A DNA stretch of 64,000 bases from Clavaria fumosa (Eukaryota > Basidiomycota > Agaricomycetes > Agaricales > Clavariaceae). The stretch spans positions 3,968,001 to 4,032,000 of the forward strand of contig OX637796.1 of the NCBI GenBank assembly GCA_951802425.1. Reading direction: 5' to 3'. The first letter of the stretch is position 1; every line of letters begins with the position of its first letter. Below the pieces are notes generated by a model. That model was not told where the DNA came from. It saw only the letters and a list, made by a program, of their open reading frames with translations, and did no database searches. Both the position numbers and the translations under genes were made by a program. Shown here in pieces: positions 45,217 to 55,580 of this stretch.

Positions 45217-46544
45217 CTACAAGATAGGGACTTTCGGCCATTGGTACTGCGGTCCAACCTATCTCGTCATGAGTTCGACAATAAACGTAAGGAAGGGATG
45301 TGCTTGAACCAACCTGTTTGACACACATCGTCGCCAGTTTATGACCAATCACGACAGCGTCTTCGACGCTCCTACCAGCAACGTACGCTCCCAAAAAGCC
45401 ACCAGCGAAGGCGTCGCCGGCGGCGTTGGTGTCCACGATCTCGTCGTCTCTCAGCACATGCACAGGGAAGGTCTTCACGCTCTCGAGTGCATCCGAGGAC
45501 ACGAGGATCGTCGGCTGCGTACCCTGTGTGATGATGACGACACGTGGACGGGACGACTTTCTAGGGAGGGCAGCGAGTGCTTTGATCACAGACTGCAGGT
45601 TCTTGGGGTCAGGAATCCCCGCCGAGGTCGCCCACGATTCTGCTTCGCTCTCGTTTCCTATGACGATATCACAGAACGCAAGTGTCTCCGAGAGAGGACC
45701 GCTAAAGAACTGAGGAATAAACGGCGCAGAGATGTTCAGTGCGAATACCTTGATTGGAAAGGTATTAGCAGTTGGGAAAGAAGACAGACAAGACCAAGGC
45801 GAACCTTGCCGGTTGCCGAAGCCTTTTGAGCTAGCGCAAGGACAGACGCAAAGCCATGCGTGAGGAAGTATCCTTCAACGTAGAACACTTTGGCGGCGTC
45901 TATGATAGGGGCCACCTCGGGTGACGAAAGGTGGTTGACGTCGAACTTCTCTGCGGCACGCAGGGTGGTCACTAGGGATCTGGCAGATGGAAGTCAGCGC
46001 ACCTTCCTGTCAGTGAAAAGGAGGCGGGCAAGCAATCGGCGAACCTGTGGTGTCCGGTAATAATGACGGCGCACGCGCCGGTTTTCTCGCCTTTCTTGAC
46101 GAGGTACGCGTCTGTCAGACCCTCTCTCTCGTTCGCGATCTTGAGTTGGTGTGCCAACTCATCGTCTCCAACACAGCCGGCGTAGACCACTGATTTAGGG
46201 GGGAGGATGTACTGGAGGATGGCCACAACCCCGTCAGACTGGTGATCGATTCATTACAGCGCGCACAACACACGGACCGCAGCACCTCGAGCCGCATTCT
46301 GCGCGGCCCCTCCCGCCACGTACGTAACTTTGTAGTCTTTAACGATCTCAGCGTATCTATGTCCTTTGCGGTGATCAAAGATGAATGGGTGAGGTTTGCT
46401 CCAATCTCACATGGGCTCATGTTTGGCGTCAGCCAAGATGGCGTCGTTCGCTTTCAGCTCATATTTTGCCAGGATTTCCTCGCCATTCGTAATTTGCATG
46501 TCGAGGAGGGGGTTTCCCATGCAAAAGAGCACGTAGGACGACAT
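45217..46544 (-). CDS. ado1: Adenosine kinase
   Basis: Start at 46,544 (MSSYVLFCMGNPLLDMQ), which fits the family; the 36 codons upstream in the open frame do not. Exons are joined through VAGGAAQNAARGA (the glycine-rich PfkB N-motif), SVVYAGCVGDDELAHQL, FFSGPLSETLAFCDIVIGNE and DTNAAGDAFAGGFLGAYV (the PfkB signature; Asp of the GAGD-type anion hole is the catalytic base). The last exon reads VGPQYQWPKVPIL. The enzyme phosphorylates adenosine to AMP with ATP in the cytosol and keeps the S-adenosylmethionine cycle running by removing adenosine. Full-length with about five short introns. It lies 115 bp downstream of the RNA-repair gene on the same strand. Confidence 0.92.
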
Positions 46545-46659
46545 GGTTGTTGGAAGGACACGTTGCGAGTCGCGGTCGGAAAAGCGCTTAAGGTCACGTG
46601 CAAGGGGCAAGCCCATTTGGCAGCTCGGATACAAGGGACATACAAAAGGCATTCATGTG

Positions 46660-49404
46660 TCAAGTCTGCTGAAAGTCGGACTCCAATCCATTCACATGCA
46701 GTTGCCCCTTCGTCCAATGCTCATTGCCGGCAATAAAGTCGCCGCGAACCACCTTGCCCCTCGCCACCACGCAACCCCGTTTCTCAACCTTGACATAGAT
46801 TCCCTCCACTCGGCCATCCCAAAATCTGGAAGGCTGCTGGACCATGTCCCGCAGCCGCTCCTCTCCCGGCATGGCGCCGTGGTAAAGCACAGGGACCATG
46901 GGTATCGTCGTCATGCTCAACAAGCCCGACAATGACCTTCTGTCCGCCCACGAATCGGTGGTCCGGTCGTACAAATCGAATGCCATAAAACGTCCAGGCA
47001 GCTTGGTATACGGGATCGAATGGGTGGCGTACATCCATTCGCCAAAGAGGATGTACCGCTGTGCGAAATGCGGGTCCCGGTCGAGCACCTTGTACAGATG
47101 GTCGCGGTGCTGGTCGATCCACAATCCGAGCTTCTTGAACTGCGCATGTGTCGCTGGATTGACGTAGTGGGAGCGGTTCTGCACGACAATCCGCGTCCGA
47201 TCGGGGGACAACGCGAGGCCCATGTTGGCGCCGTCCACTTTCTCGGTGATCACCACTTCTCCGAGTGCCGATCCAAACGAGACAGACGAAGTCACAACGT
47301 CGTCCGCAGTCGTCCCGCCGAGGTCAAGGATGTGAGGTGTGCGCGGGAATTTGAACAGATTGACTGGTGGAGACAGCCGTTCAACGAGTTCCTCCGCGGC
47401 TGCGAAAGAGCGGATGACCACCATCGCCTTAAACCCTTCCTCCTTTCGAGGGCGCACAAAGAGTCGTCGCGCGTGCTCTATCGCAGTGCGGACTCTGGAT
47501 CCGGGAGGCAGCGTCGGGTGTCCTGCACGATTCTGGGCCCGGGAACAACACAGCGCTTCGTCGTAGTCGAAGAAGACACACACAGGAGCGACGGCCCAGA
47601 CCGCCGCCAGCTTCAGCCACTGTGTCCTATCTGTATCAGAGGTGTTGCATCGGTCCAGGAGGACCCGCCCGCGCCCCTTGGCCCGCCCGACCTCGGTTTC
47701 GCACAACGCTCTGCTCCCTGAGTCGTCCTGGCAGATGTGGACCCATCCTTTGGGGTTGCGCGCGAGGAGAGCTTTCGCAAGCCATGATTTGCCAGAGCCT
47801 ATCGGGCAGTGTTTATCTTCAAGTACATCAAGGCGTATACGTGGAGGTTTCGAGTGACTGACCAGGGAGCCCGACTAACATGAACAGGTCATTCTGGGGA
47901 CCGAGGTCGCCCTCAATTTCTAAAGGGCTCGGAGGTGGCTCTGGGAGAGGGTCTTGAAGAATGGAGTTCCGCTTCCAAAGGGTGCTGCACCATTTTGAAA
48001 CGAACGCTTCTTGTTGCGAAGTCTCAATGGAACCGGGCCTAATGGATCGAATCGCCAATACAGCATCCTGAGCCGACATGACAGGATGCGTCTGACAAGG
48101 ACGCGATTTCTGGAAACCATAAGCGACAAGATAGCAGGCGGCGACAGTTCCAGCGCGACCTGTGAACGTATTGAAAAATAAGTCATCTCGAGTTGAGCTT
48201 GCCTACCCTTGCCACCGCCGCAATGAATAAGGAGTGGGAGCTGGCTGCTATCCTCCAAGATTCTTAAAATGAGGTCCATCTGCTCAATGGTTGGCGGACG
48301 ATAATTGGGGATGGGGAGGTGGGTGTTGATGATAGGCTGCGTGGCGAACCATGACGTATCCAAGGGTTCTTCCTCCGTCAAAGTCAAAACATGGCGAAAC
48401 TGAAGCTGGGGAGAGGCGAGCGCAGCGATGTCTGCTTGAGAGCGCGGAGTTGACATGAGTGCGATTCGAAATGGAATCAACCATCGGAAGAAGCGCGGAA
48501 GTTGATAGAGAGTCAAGTCAGGAGAAGGGCGGAGGGGAACGGATATCCTCTCTCGCGCCTCGAGAGAGAGAGTTGGCGTCGCATCTAAATCGCTGAGACG
48601 AGAACGCAGCTCTGCTGACCACGGCGCGACTAGCACAGGAAAAATATCTTTTGGCAGTTGCGCAGCTTCTGAGTCGAGAAACAAGCATCCCCACTCTGTG
48701 CCTTGTGAACACTCTACCATTTTCTTGACACAATACTCCTGCGCCTTGTGGACTGTGGTGCGTTGAAAGGCACATGCGTAGGACAGCATGGCGAGCTTGT
48801 GACGTGCCATGCACAACGCCGCATCCCCAAGTCTAACAAAGCCTTTGGGAGAGTCGGGAGCCGTTGCTATCAACTGTGCTGAATGTGTCATCGCATTTTC
48901 ATACTTGCCGGATAGGTGGAGGGTGAAGGCGAGGTGATCCAGAAAATCAGGGCCCGAATTAACGGGGAACTGGCCGGGTAACAAGGAGTTGATTCCTTTG
49001 TCAGCATCGTGAACATCCTCGGTCGACAAGAGAATATGGAACTGTGCTGGAGGGAGACCGAGCTGCTTGCGGAGACGTTGTCCGGCTGCCCAGACTACGA
49101 CCACGAAAAAGATGTCCGAACTTAGGCCGCTAGCAGAGCCTGCGCCTGAAGGGAACACGTATTGGGTGTCTGCGGATAGCTGCGATACCTTTTCGGAAGG
49201 TAGACGTTGCACTTCATCCGTGGTCAGAACGGTGAGATGGAACGGCAGAGGACGGCGAGCGAAGGCAGGTATCTGAGACAAGCCGTCATCTGTACGAATG
49301 GAGTCGAGGGCATTCAGTGCCATCTCGTCGACGAGTGGGCCCATTAATACCAGATTTTCTTGAGTGATGCACAAGTCCATAGTATTTGCGCTGAGCTTGA
49401 TCAT
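46660..49404 (-). CDS. Multidomain RNA-repair-like protein: phosphatase, kinase and RNA ligase
   Basis: Three exons (introns 48,206-48,160 and 47,862-47,799) give 877 residues. (1) Residues 50-140: a 2H-phosphoesterase-like segment, PFHLTVLTTDE (H56) and FHILLSTED (H123; Leu where Thr/Ser is usual). (2) About 150-240: TPR-like helices (LAFTLHLSGKYENAMTHSAQ). (3) About 330-480: dual-specificity phosphatase with the P-loop HCGGGKGRAGT (Cys395, Arg401) and RPGSIETSQQEAFV. (4) About 495-610: P-loop kinase, GLPGSGKS at 496-503, a QDD and an LLDRCNT motif as in polynucleotide kinases. (5) About 650-870: an RNA ligase nucleotidyltransferase with Lys685 in TEKVDGAN (motif I), LFGEWMYATH, VEGIYVKVE (motif IV) and ARGKVVRGDF (motif V). 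The set could heal and seal broken RNA ends. It is not the ordinary tRNA ligase Trl1, whose order is ligase-kinase-CPDase. Start choice: Met at 49,404 or 49,380. Confidence 0.8.
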
Positions 49405-50456
49405 GACGCTGTCAACTCATTGGTCCGAGTCATGAAAGATGGACCTGTGCTCCCAGGTCATCGGGTCCGTTCCTCAATGTCGTGGTGTTTATTGTGAAAT
49501 ATCTGTGCAAGCCACAAGGATCGACTGGAGAAAGCTGAGCGCGTGGAACTTGGACCCTTGTTGGTAGTCAGTTGCTGCAATCATGCCAAGCAGACAAACT
49601 CAACACCAAATTTGACCCTGCAACGCAAGCATGTGGAGAAACTGCGTCTAAATTAATACACAGCTATTATATTTCACTAACGGTCAAGCCTTAGAAGCCA
49701 TTGAGTTTCAGGTCTTGTCACGGTAATACAATCTGTGAATTAAGCCATCAACCAGTCGCTATGCGGGCAAGGGGTAGCAAGGGCCTAGACGCGCGCATGT
49801 CGGGGAATTGGGCTGATTGATGGTAAGCATGCTGATTTTCAACACACGGCTAGGGTCATCCCTAACCTGGGTTCAACAACGTTCACGTTCATGAACGATA
49901 CAGAGTTGAAGAACCATATAGATAGACTATGATAGAGTGCGATAATCGAGGACCGGCGTACTCTTGTCCAGTCAACAACAAAGCGCGAGATAGGAATCGG
50001 TTGCCCGAGTGAGCGGCGGGCACGGGAAAGTCTAGCCACCGCACCGTAAAGGGTGTGTGGGTGATCACTCGGCCGTCATCGTGTTCGACTTTCGTACAAG
50101 AACAGCCCTCTCTAGCGCTGACCGACACCCACGCCGCTGTCTTAATAGCACCACTACTGGAACGCTTATCGTCGTCGTCGCGAACGAACGGGCTCCACCA
50201 CTGTCTGATTGAGGTCTGCAACAAACAGATATCAACTCCCAGCCGAACGTGATCTAAAAGTGAGGCAGTCGCTGTTTCAGAGCCTTGTCCGTCAATTTCA
50301 CCGTCCTTTCTGTTCCACCATCACTCCTTCGTCTCCCTGCAGGCTCGTCATCCAGAACGAGTCCTCAGCTCTCAGGTACCTTCAATTCTGCAGGTTTATA
50401 CAGATCCAAAAGCCTAATCATACTCCACAGGTTTCTCTTCCCACCCCAACTAAACC
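49405..50456. other. Long divergent intergenic region
   Basis: About 1.05 kb between the start codons of two divergent genes. No supported open frame or RNA gene. Pyrimidine-rich stretches just upstream of 50,457 (about 50,270-50,450) look like a 5' leader, possibly with an intron. Confidence 0.4.
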
Positions 50457-53400
50457 ATGCCTTTCCTCGCGTTTTTTTCAAAAAAGTACAAGCCATCTCG
50501 CGACAAGGGAAATAAAGTACCTGGTCACTCTGACCGCGAGTCGTCCACTTCGCCCAAATCCGACCATCCAGACTTTTTACCACCCCCACGTCTTGTTACT
50601 GCCTCTGCCCAAGCCTCATCGAGTAAAACACGCCTTCCTGGTCCTTGGACATCTCTCCACTTCTCCAGCGAGGTTAGCACGGATAACGTCTTTCTTTTGC
50701 GAGATCCCTCGCGTCCACCACAACTGCAATTGAACCTTCCCCCGTCTGACGACATTTCGACTTTGGAACAGAGCGTCCTATACCCTCCATCAAGACGCGC
50801 TCCTGAGCTGCGGAACGAGTCGCCAACACCCCCCCTAGCCACGTCTCAGAACATCCCCACACAGCCGGGTGAACGACTGTCGAACCCATCTGGCACGCTG
50901 CGGACCGTAGTCGATCTTTCGGACCCTCCGCAATTTCCTCCGCCTAAGAAAAGCGCTCCTGGTGGCCTTTTTTCCTGGCCCAAAAGTAACGTTAAACCAT
51001 CTTTCCTATCCGAGCCAAAGCAAAGTAAAGCGAAGTCGGCTGCGTCGACACAGCAATCTTTTAACCTGAAGTCCTTCCGTCATGTCAGCGGCTACCAGTT
51101 CGATGGACGTGTTTCTCCACCGCCTACCGCTCCGCTCACTTCAAAGTCTTCCCCTCAGATTTCTTTGTCAGAGTCAGAGTCGCGCCCGCGAGGCTCACTC
51201 GACCCTTCTCAACGTATATCCGTCGCTGCGTTCCGTGAAGTCCAAGCACGTCGCGACAGCCTCAACCCCTCCACGTCTTCTCATGGCCACACACAATCGC
51301 CGCAACGACACTCGCGAGCGCAAATGCTCGTTCAAGATTCTGCTACATTTTCCACCACATCAGAGGAGGAGTCGGACGAGAGCAACAGTGAGGCGTCAGT
51401 GCTAGACGAACCTCAGCTGAAGCGCAGAAACACCATAACGCGGAAACGACCTGGGAGGACTGCACCGCAATCTGAAGGCCACAACACAGCACGCAAGGTT
51501 TATCACGGGACGCGTCCACGAGCTGCCTCCACAGACGGTCGTCCGGGAGCAGTGACTTACCCACCACTCCCTTCCGGTAGCGCGAAGGTTATTGTCGGCA
51601 GTAGTAGTCCGCTCCCCGTCATGCAATCGAAGAGTGAGATGTCAGAAGATCTGTACCGGCGTTCTCTGTCAGCACGTGTAATGTCCGGAAACTCTGGCGC
51701 CAGGCAGTCGGCTTCATCAGTTGACAACACTGGTGAGTTATCAGTGAACTACTCATCTTCCAAATCACTACATCTCTTACGGTCATGTCAGCGTCTACAC
51801 ATACGAGGCAACCTGCCGAGTCAGAGACATCTGATTCAGACTCGTCCGATTCCAACACGCCCCTCGCTACGCTGGCCACGAAGAGACCTGGTATTGCGAC
51901 GTCGGCTGCTACAACGCGGCTTCGTGTCCCCACTCGGCCTCTGATTGACATCAAGACGCTGACCGCGGATAAGCCCGGTCAAGGTATTGTAGACCGGAAC
52001 GAAGGCAACGGCGGGGACGTCGATGCTGCCCATCAAATGAGGCCAACCAGCGTTTCTTCCTGGGTGCCAGTTGTAGAGCCGGAGGGAGTAGACCACACGA
52101 CGCGTGACATGCCAGCTGGTGGTGCACCCTCAAACCGTACTCTAGGTTCTTCTCACCCGAGTAACACCTCTCCTCCACGTAGACCGCCAAGGGCTACGCC
52201 CCCTTTGTGGGGCTCTTCATCGCCAGCTGGAAAAGGCTTTCCTCGCACGAATGACGAGACTCTCTCAAACAGACGCACCTCAGAAACACTATCGTCGACT
52301 CCTTCATCTCCCGCCTCGCCTTCAACTCCACGAGCGAAGACTATCAGTGCGCCAGACCCGCCCTCGCCGAGGGCCAAAGGAAGACCGCCAGCACCTCGCC
52401 CTGGCGGTGCGACGCCAGTGGCTTCCCCTCCCCGCCTTTCTGCGCGCTCTGAGTCGGAGAAGTCGGCCTCCCCCTCGTCGATCTTGCGCAAAGACCAGGC
52501 CCAGTCTACACGCACTACGTTTGACCTTCGGCTCGCCCGTCTAGCAGCTAGCGCTAAGGCGTCTTCACTCGGCGGTGACCAAGCATTTCCGAAGGCCACC
52601 CCTGAGCACAGATCGCATCGACGATCGCTGAGCCACGGATCAGGGCTGGACACGATCACGCCCGGCGGATTGTCCGCCATCCCGTCGCCCAGCCAGACTC
52701 CCGCGTCCGGCCCGAGTCCTGCGCCCAGCCGCGCCACGACGCCATCGTCTCCCGAGGGATGGGAAGTCATTAAGAAGGAGTCCCCCGAGGAGGAGCAGAA
52801 CAGGATTATCCCGACGCCGATTCGGCAGCGCACGCCGCCACCTGCGTTCACTGTCACGTCTAGGCCGGCCCGTCGAGCGACCCAGCCTTTACCCAGCCCG
52901 TCGTCGTCGGTGGGCGTGTTCCATCCCGTGACATCACCGCCGCCGACATCGACATCGTCTCGGCTCGCGGCGCCACCACCAAAATCGCCGTCGTCCTGGT
53001 CCATGACACCGCCGACATCGTCGTCAGCCCAAATTGCGCCACCGTCGTCTTCATCTTCCCAGCCAATGGCGCCACCGGCCTCAGCATCGTCCTCTCAGCT
53101 CGTAGCACCACCCCCTTCGTCGTCATCGTCCCGGCCCGCGGCGTCACCGACTTCGTCATCGTTCCGATCCGCAGAGCCATTCGCCTCGTGGTCGTCGTCG
53201 CGGTCCGCCACTTCACCGGCAACGTCGTCTACAGTCGGTGTCTTTGCTTCTAGCGGAGATGATTCAAGTACTCTGCTCGCGAGCGAGCATCCGTCGCGCG
53301 CGTCCAATCTTTCTCTGTCCTCAACTTATTCATCATCTTCCTCTTCATCCTCTTCATCCATACATCCTGCTTTGTCCCCAGCCGGCCTGCGATCGCAGGG

Positions 53401-55056
53401 CGGGGTGAGGAGTACCGTTGTTCCATTCACGGAACGAAAGCGCGCATTGGGAGGTGCGGCCACGGCCAACCGTGGCTCCCTAGCTATTCCTACGTCTGGT
53501 GGCAATGTCCCGAGGATCGGCGCCTCGCCGCAGGATCGTGCAGCAGCCGTGCGCGAGTCCAAGAATCTCGAACCGCCTCGGGCTATCTCTCCCACGTCGA
53601 GTGGGACTGTCAAAGGGCGGAACAGCGTGGTCGTGTCCGTTTCAGCGCCGCCGCCACCGCAGTCTAAAAGGGATTCGGCGATACTGCAGAGGCCCCCGGC
53701 ATCCCGGCTGCCTGGGCGCGCCCCGGTACCCCAAAGTGCCACTGCACAACCGCTCCTGAATGTCAGAAGAGAGAGTCCGGCCAGCTCGACTGGCGATTCG
53801 AGCAGCGGAAGGATCCCATTGACGCCTGCGTCCAGCAGTGAGTACGGAAGCGGGATTCGAGATGGCAGAGAGCAGAAAATACCACTCATCACGGTTGTGG
53901 ATGAACGGACCCGGGGACGAGAGCGACACAAGGGCGAAAGAGACGCTCCACGGGATCATACTACAAGAGAGGTGTTCTTGGAGGATGAGGCGAACGAGCA
54001 GAGGAGGAAAGAAAGGCGGCGGAGTGAAGCGAAGGCCGCCATTGATGTGAGTTTCTTCAGCTTGTTTCTCTTCGTATGAGGCTTACCGCTTTTACTCCCA
54101 CGCATGGGCAGCTTGGAAACGTCATCAATGGTCCCGGACCTGTAGTTGACGACGACGACGACGACCGGCCACTCGAATCTGCTGGGCCGAACCGGTTGAG
54201 CATGATGAATCCGATGATGGGCGGTGTCGGATACCCTTCTCCCCACCCTTCGGTTCCGGGGTGGAACCCTTGGCAGCAGCAACAATACCTGATGCCTCCT
54301 GGAACGATGGCACCTGACCCTCATTTCTACGCCGCTCATCAGCAAGCCATGATGATCGCGAAGCAGACATACCAAATGGCCGTGGCGCAGCAAGCCATCG
54401 CCGCTGCAGGAGAAGAGTGGGAGAGGGGGTCGAGTGTGCATGGGTACAGCGGCGCCTCAAGCGCTAGCATGAGCATGTATGCGCCCCCGCAGAGCCCGTT
54501 TGGGATGGGCATGCCGGGGATGGGGGGCATGATGCCGGGTGGCTGGGCGGGTGCGACGATGGCGTATCCGATGGCACCCCATCTGCGTGGCTTCGGAAGC
54601 GCGCAGAGCGACATCGGAGCGGCTGGGGGTGGGAGCGTGGCTGGTTGGGCTCCAAGGAGCGTCTACGGCGAGCCGTTTGCGGCGAACATGGCCTGGGGTC
54701 GCAACTCAGTGATAGGAGATCGCAACTCGGTGATAGGAGATCGCAACTCAGTAATAGGAGGTGGTGGTGGTGGTGTTGGTGGAGGAAGGGGAGGAGGAGG
54801 AGGACTCTCTGCGACGCACGCGAGAAGGATGTCTGCACAACGCGATTCGGGACACTTTGGATCCCAGCCTCTACAGACATCGGTCCCCCAGTCGTCTGGT
54901 CATAGCAAAAATCCGGGCCAAGGAACTGGAGGAGTCGTTAGACCGAGGCAGAGGACCTCCAGCATGCCTGCAGGTCCGATGAACCCAACACCCCAGTCCA
55001 GAAATACGCCTGCACGGAGGCCGCCACCTTCTAGCTGGAAGCCTCGGGACCTGTAG
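50457..55056 (+). CDS. Large disordered Ser/Pro-rich protein of unknown function
   Basis: Three exons (introns 51,733-51,791 and 54,047-54,111, phases match) encode about 1,490 residues. Almost all is low complexity: Ser/Pro/Thr-rich with many SP, TP and R-x-x-S sites. It includes an array of MAPPxSSSSSQ-like units around 52,950-53,260 and poly-Ser at 53,330-53,360. An acidic-basic patch (NEQRRKERRRSEAKAAID) is spliced to LGNVINGPGPVVDDDDDDRP. A Met/Gln/Gly-rich C-terminal part follows (WQQQQYLMPPG, MGMPGMGGMMPGG), with RNSVIGD in three tandem copies (54,700-54,758) and a poly-Gly run. The N-terminus MPFLAFFSKKYKP is short, basic and conserved-looking. No enzymatic domain is visible. The composition suggests a phosphoregulated scaffold or polarity/cytoskeleton adaptor, but that is a guess. 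Confidence 0.75.
54700..54758 (+). repeat. Triplicated 21-bp coding repeat (RNSVIGD)
   Basis: A 21-bp unit, CGCAACTCAGTGATAGGAGAT with small variations, occurs three times in tandem in the disordered-protein gene and directly precedes a GGT/GGA-rich poly-Gly tract. Confidence 0.85.
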
Positions 55057-55580
55057 CTTCGATGCCTCACGCAGAGAAGATTGCGTTGGAGACGAACTCA
55101 CACCGACAGGGGTCCCGACTTCCTTCCACCCGTTCCCCTGTCGGATCAGCCGCGGTGTATACAGTAACCCGTGTGAATTGGATCATCAATCTCGCACACA
55201 GGACATTCATTGATAACTTTTAAACGCTCCACGAATTTTTGGTTTTAACTTGCATCTTTCAGACGATGGCTGTATGTAGCCTTTATCTTAATGTTAATGT
55301 CCAGCTAGCTTTCGTTCGGCCGGGGTCGAGGCATATGCGTCACGTGATTATTGCCACGCTTTGCCTGGTGGCGTGTGAATTGTTGTGCTTTTGTTTGCGC
55401 TCTGCGCCCGTGCATCGCTTGATCTCTAACCACCACCACCATCATCGTGTTGTAGCCTCGTAACCTGTGGCCGTCTGTGTGTGAGTTCGATTGGAGAATC
55501 ACGGACTTACACGTTCCTGCAAATTTGAAAGGTTTCCCAACTCGGAGTCGTCAGACCGCCCGCCCTTCATCGGTTGAGTC
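55057..55580. other. Intergenic region
   Basis: 3' flank of the disordered-protein gene and 5' flank of PCF11. It contains a CACCACCACCACCATCATC run at about 55,430-55,446. No gene supported. Confidence 0.5.

Noticed and set aside
52153..53004. 283-codon minus-strand frame inside the disordered-protein gene
   Set aside because: It is the antisense of GC-rich Ser/Pro codons, which rarely contain reverse-strand stops; the plus-strand frame has matching introns and continues on both sides.
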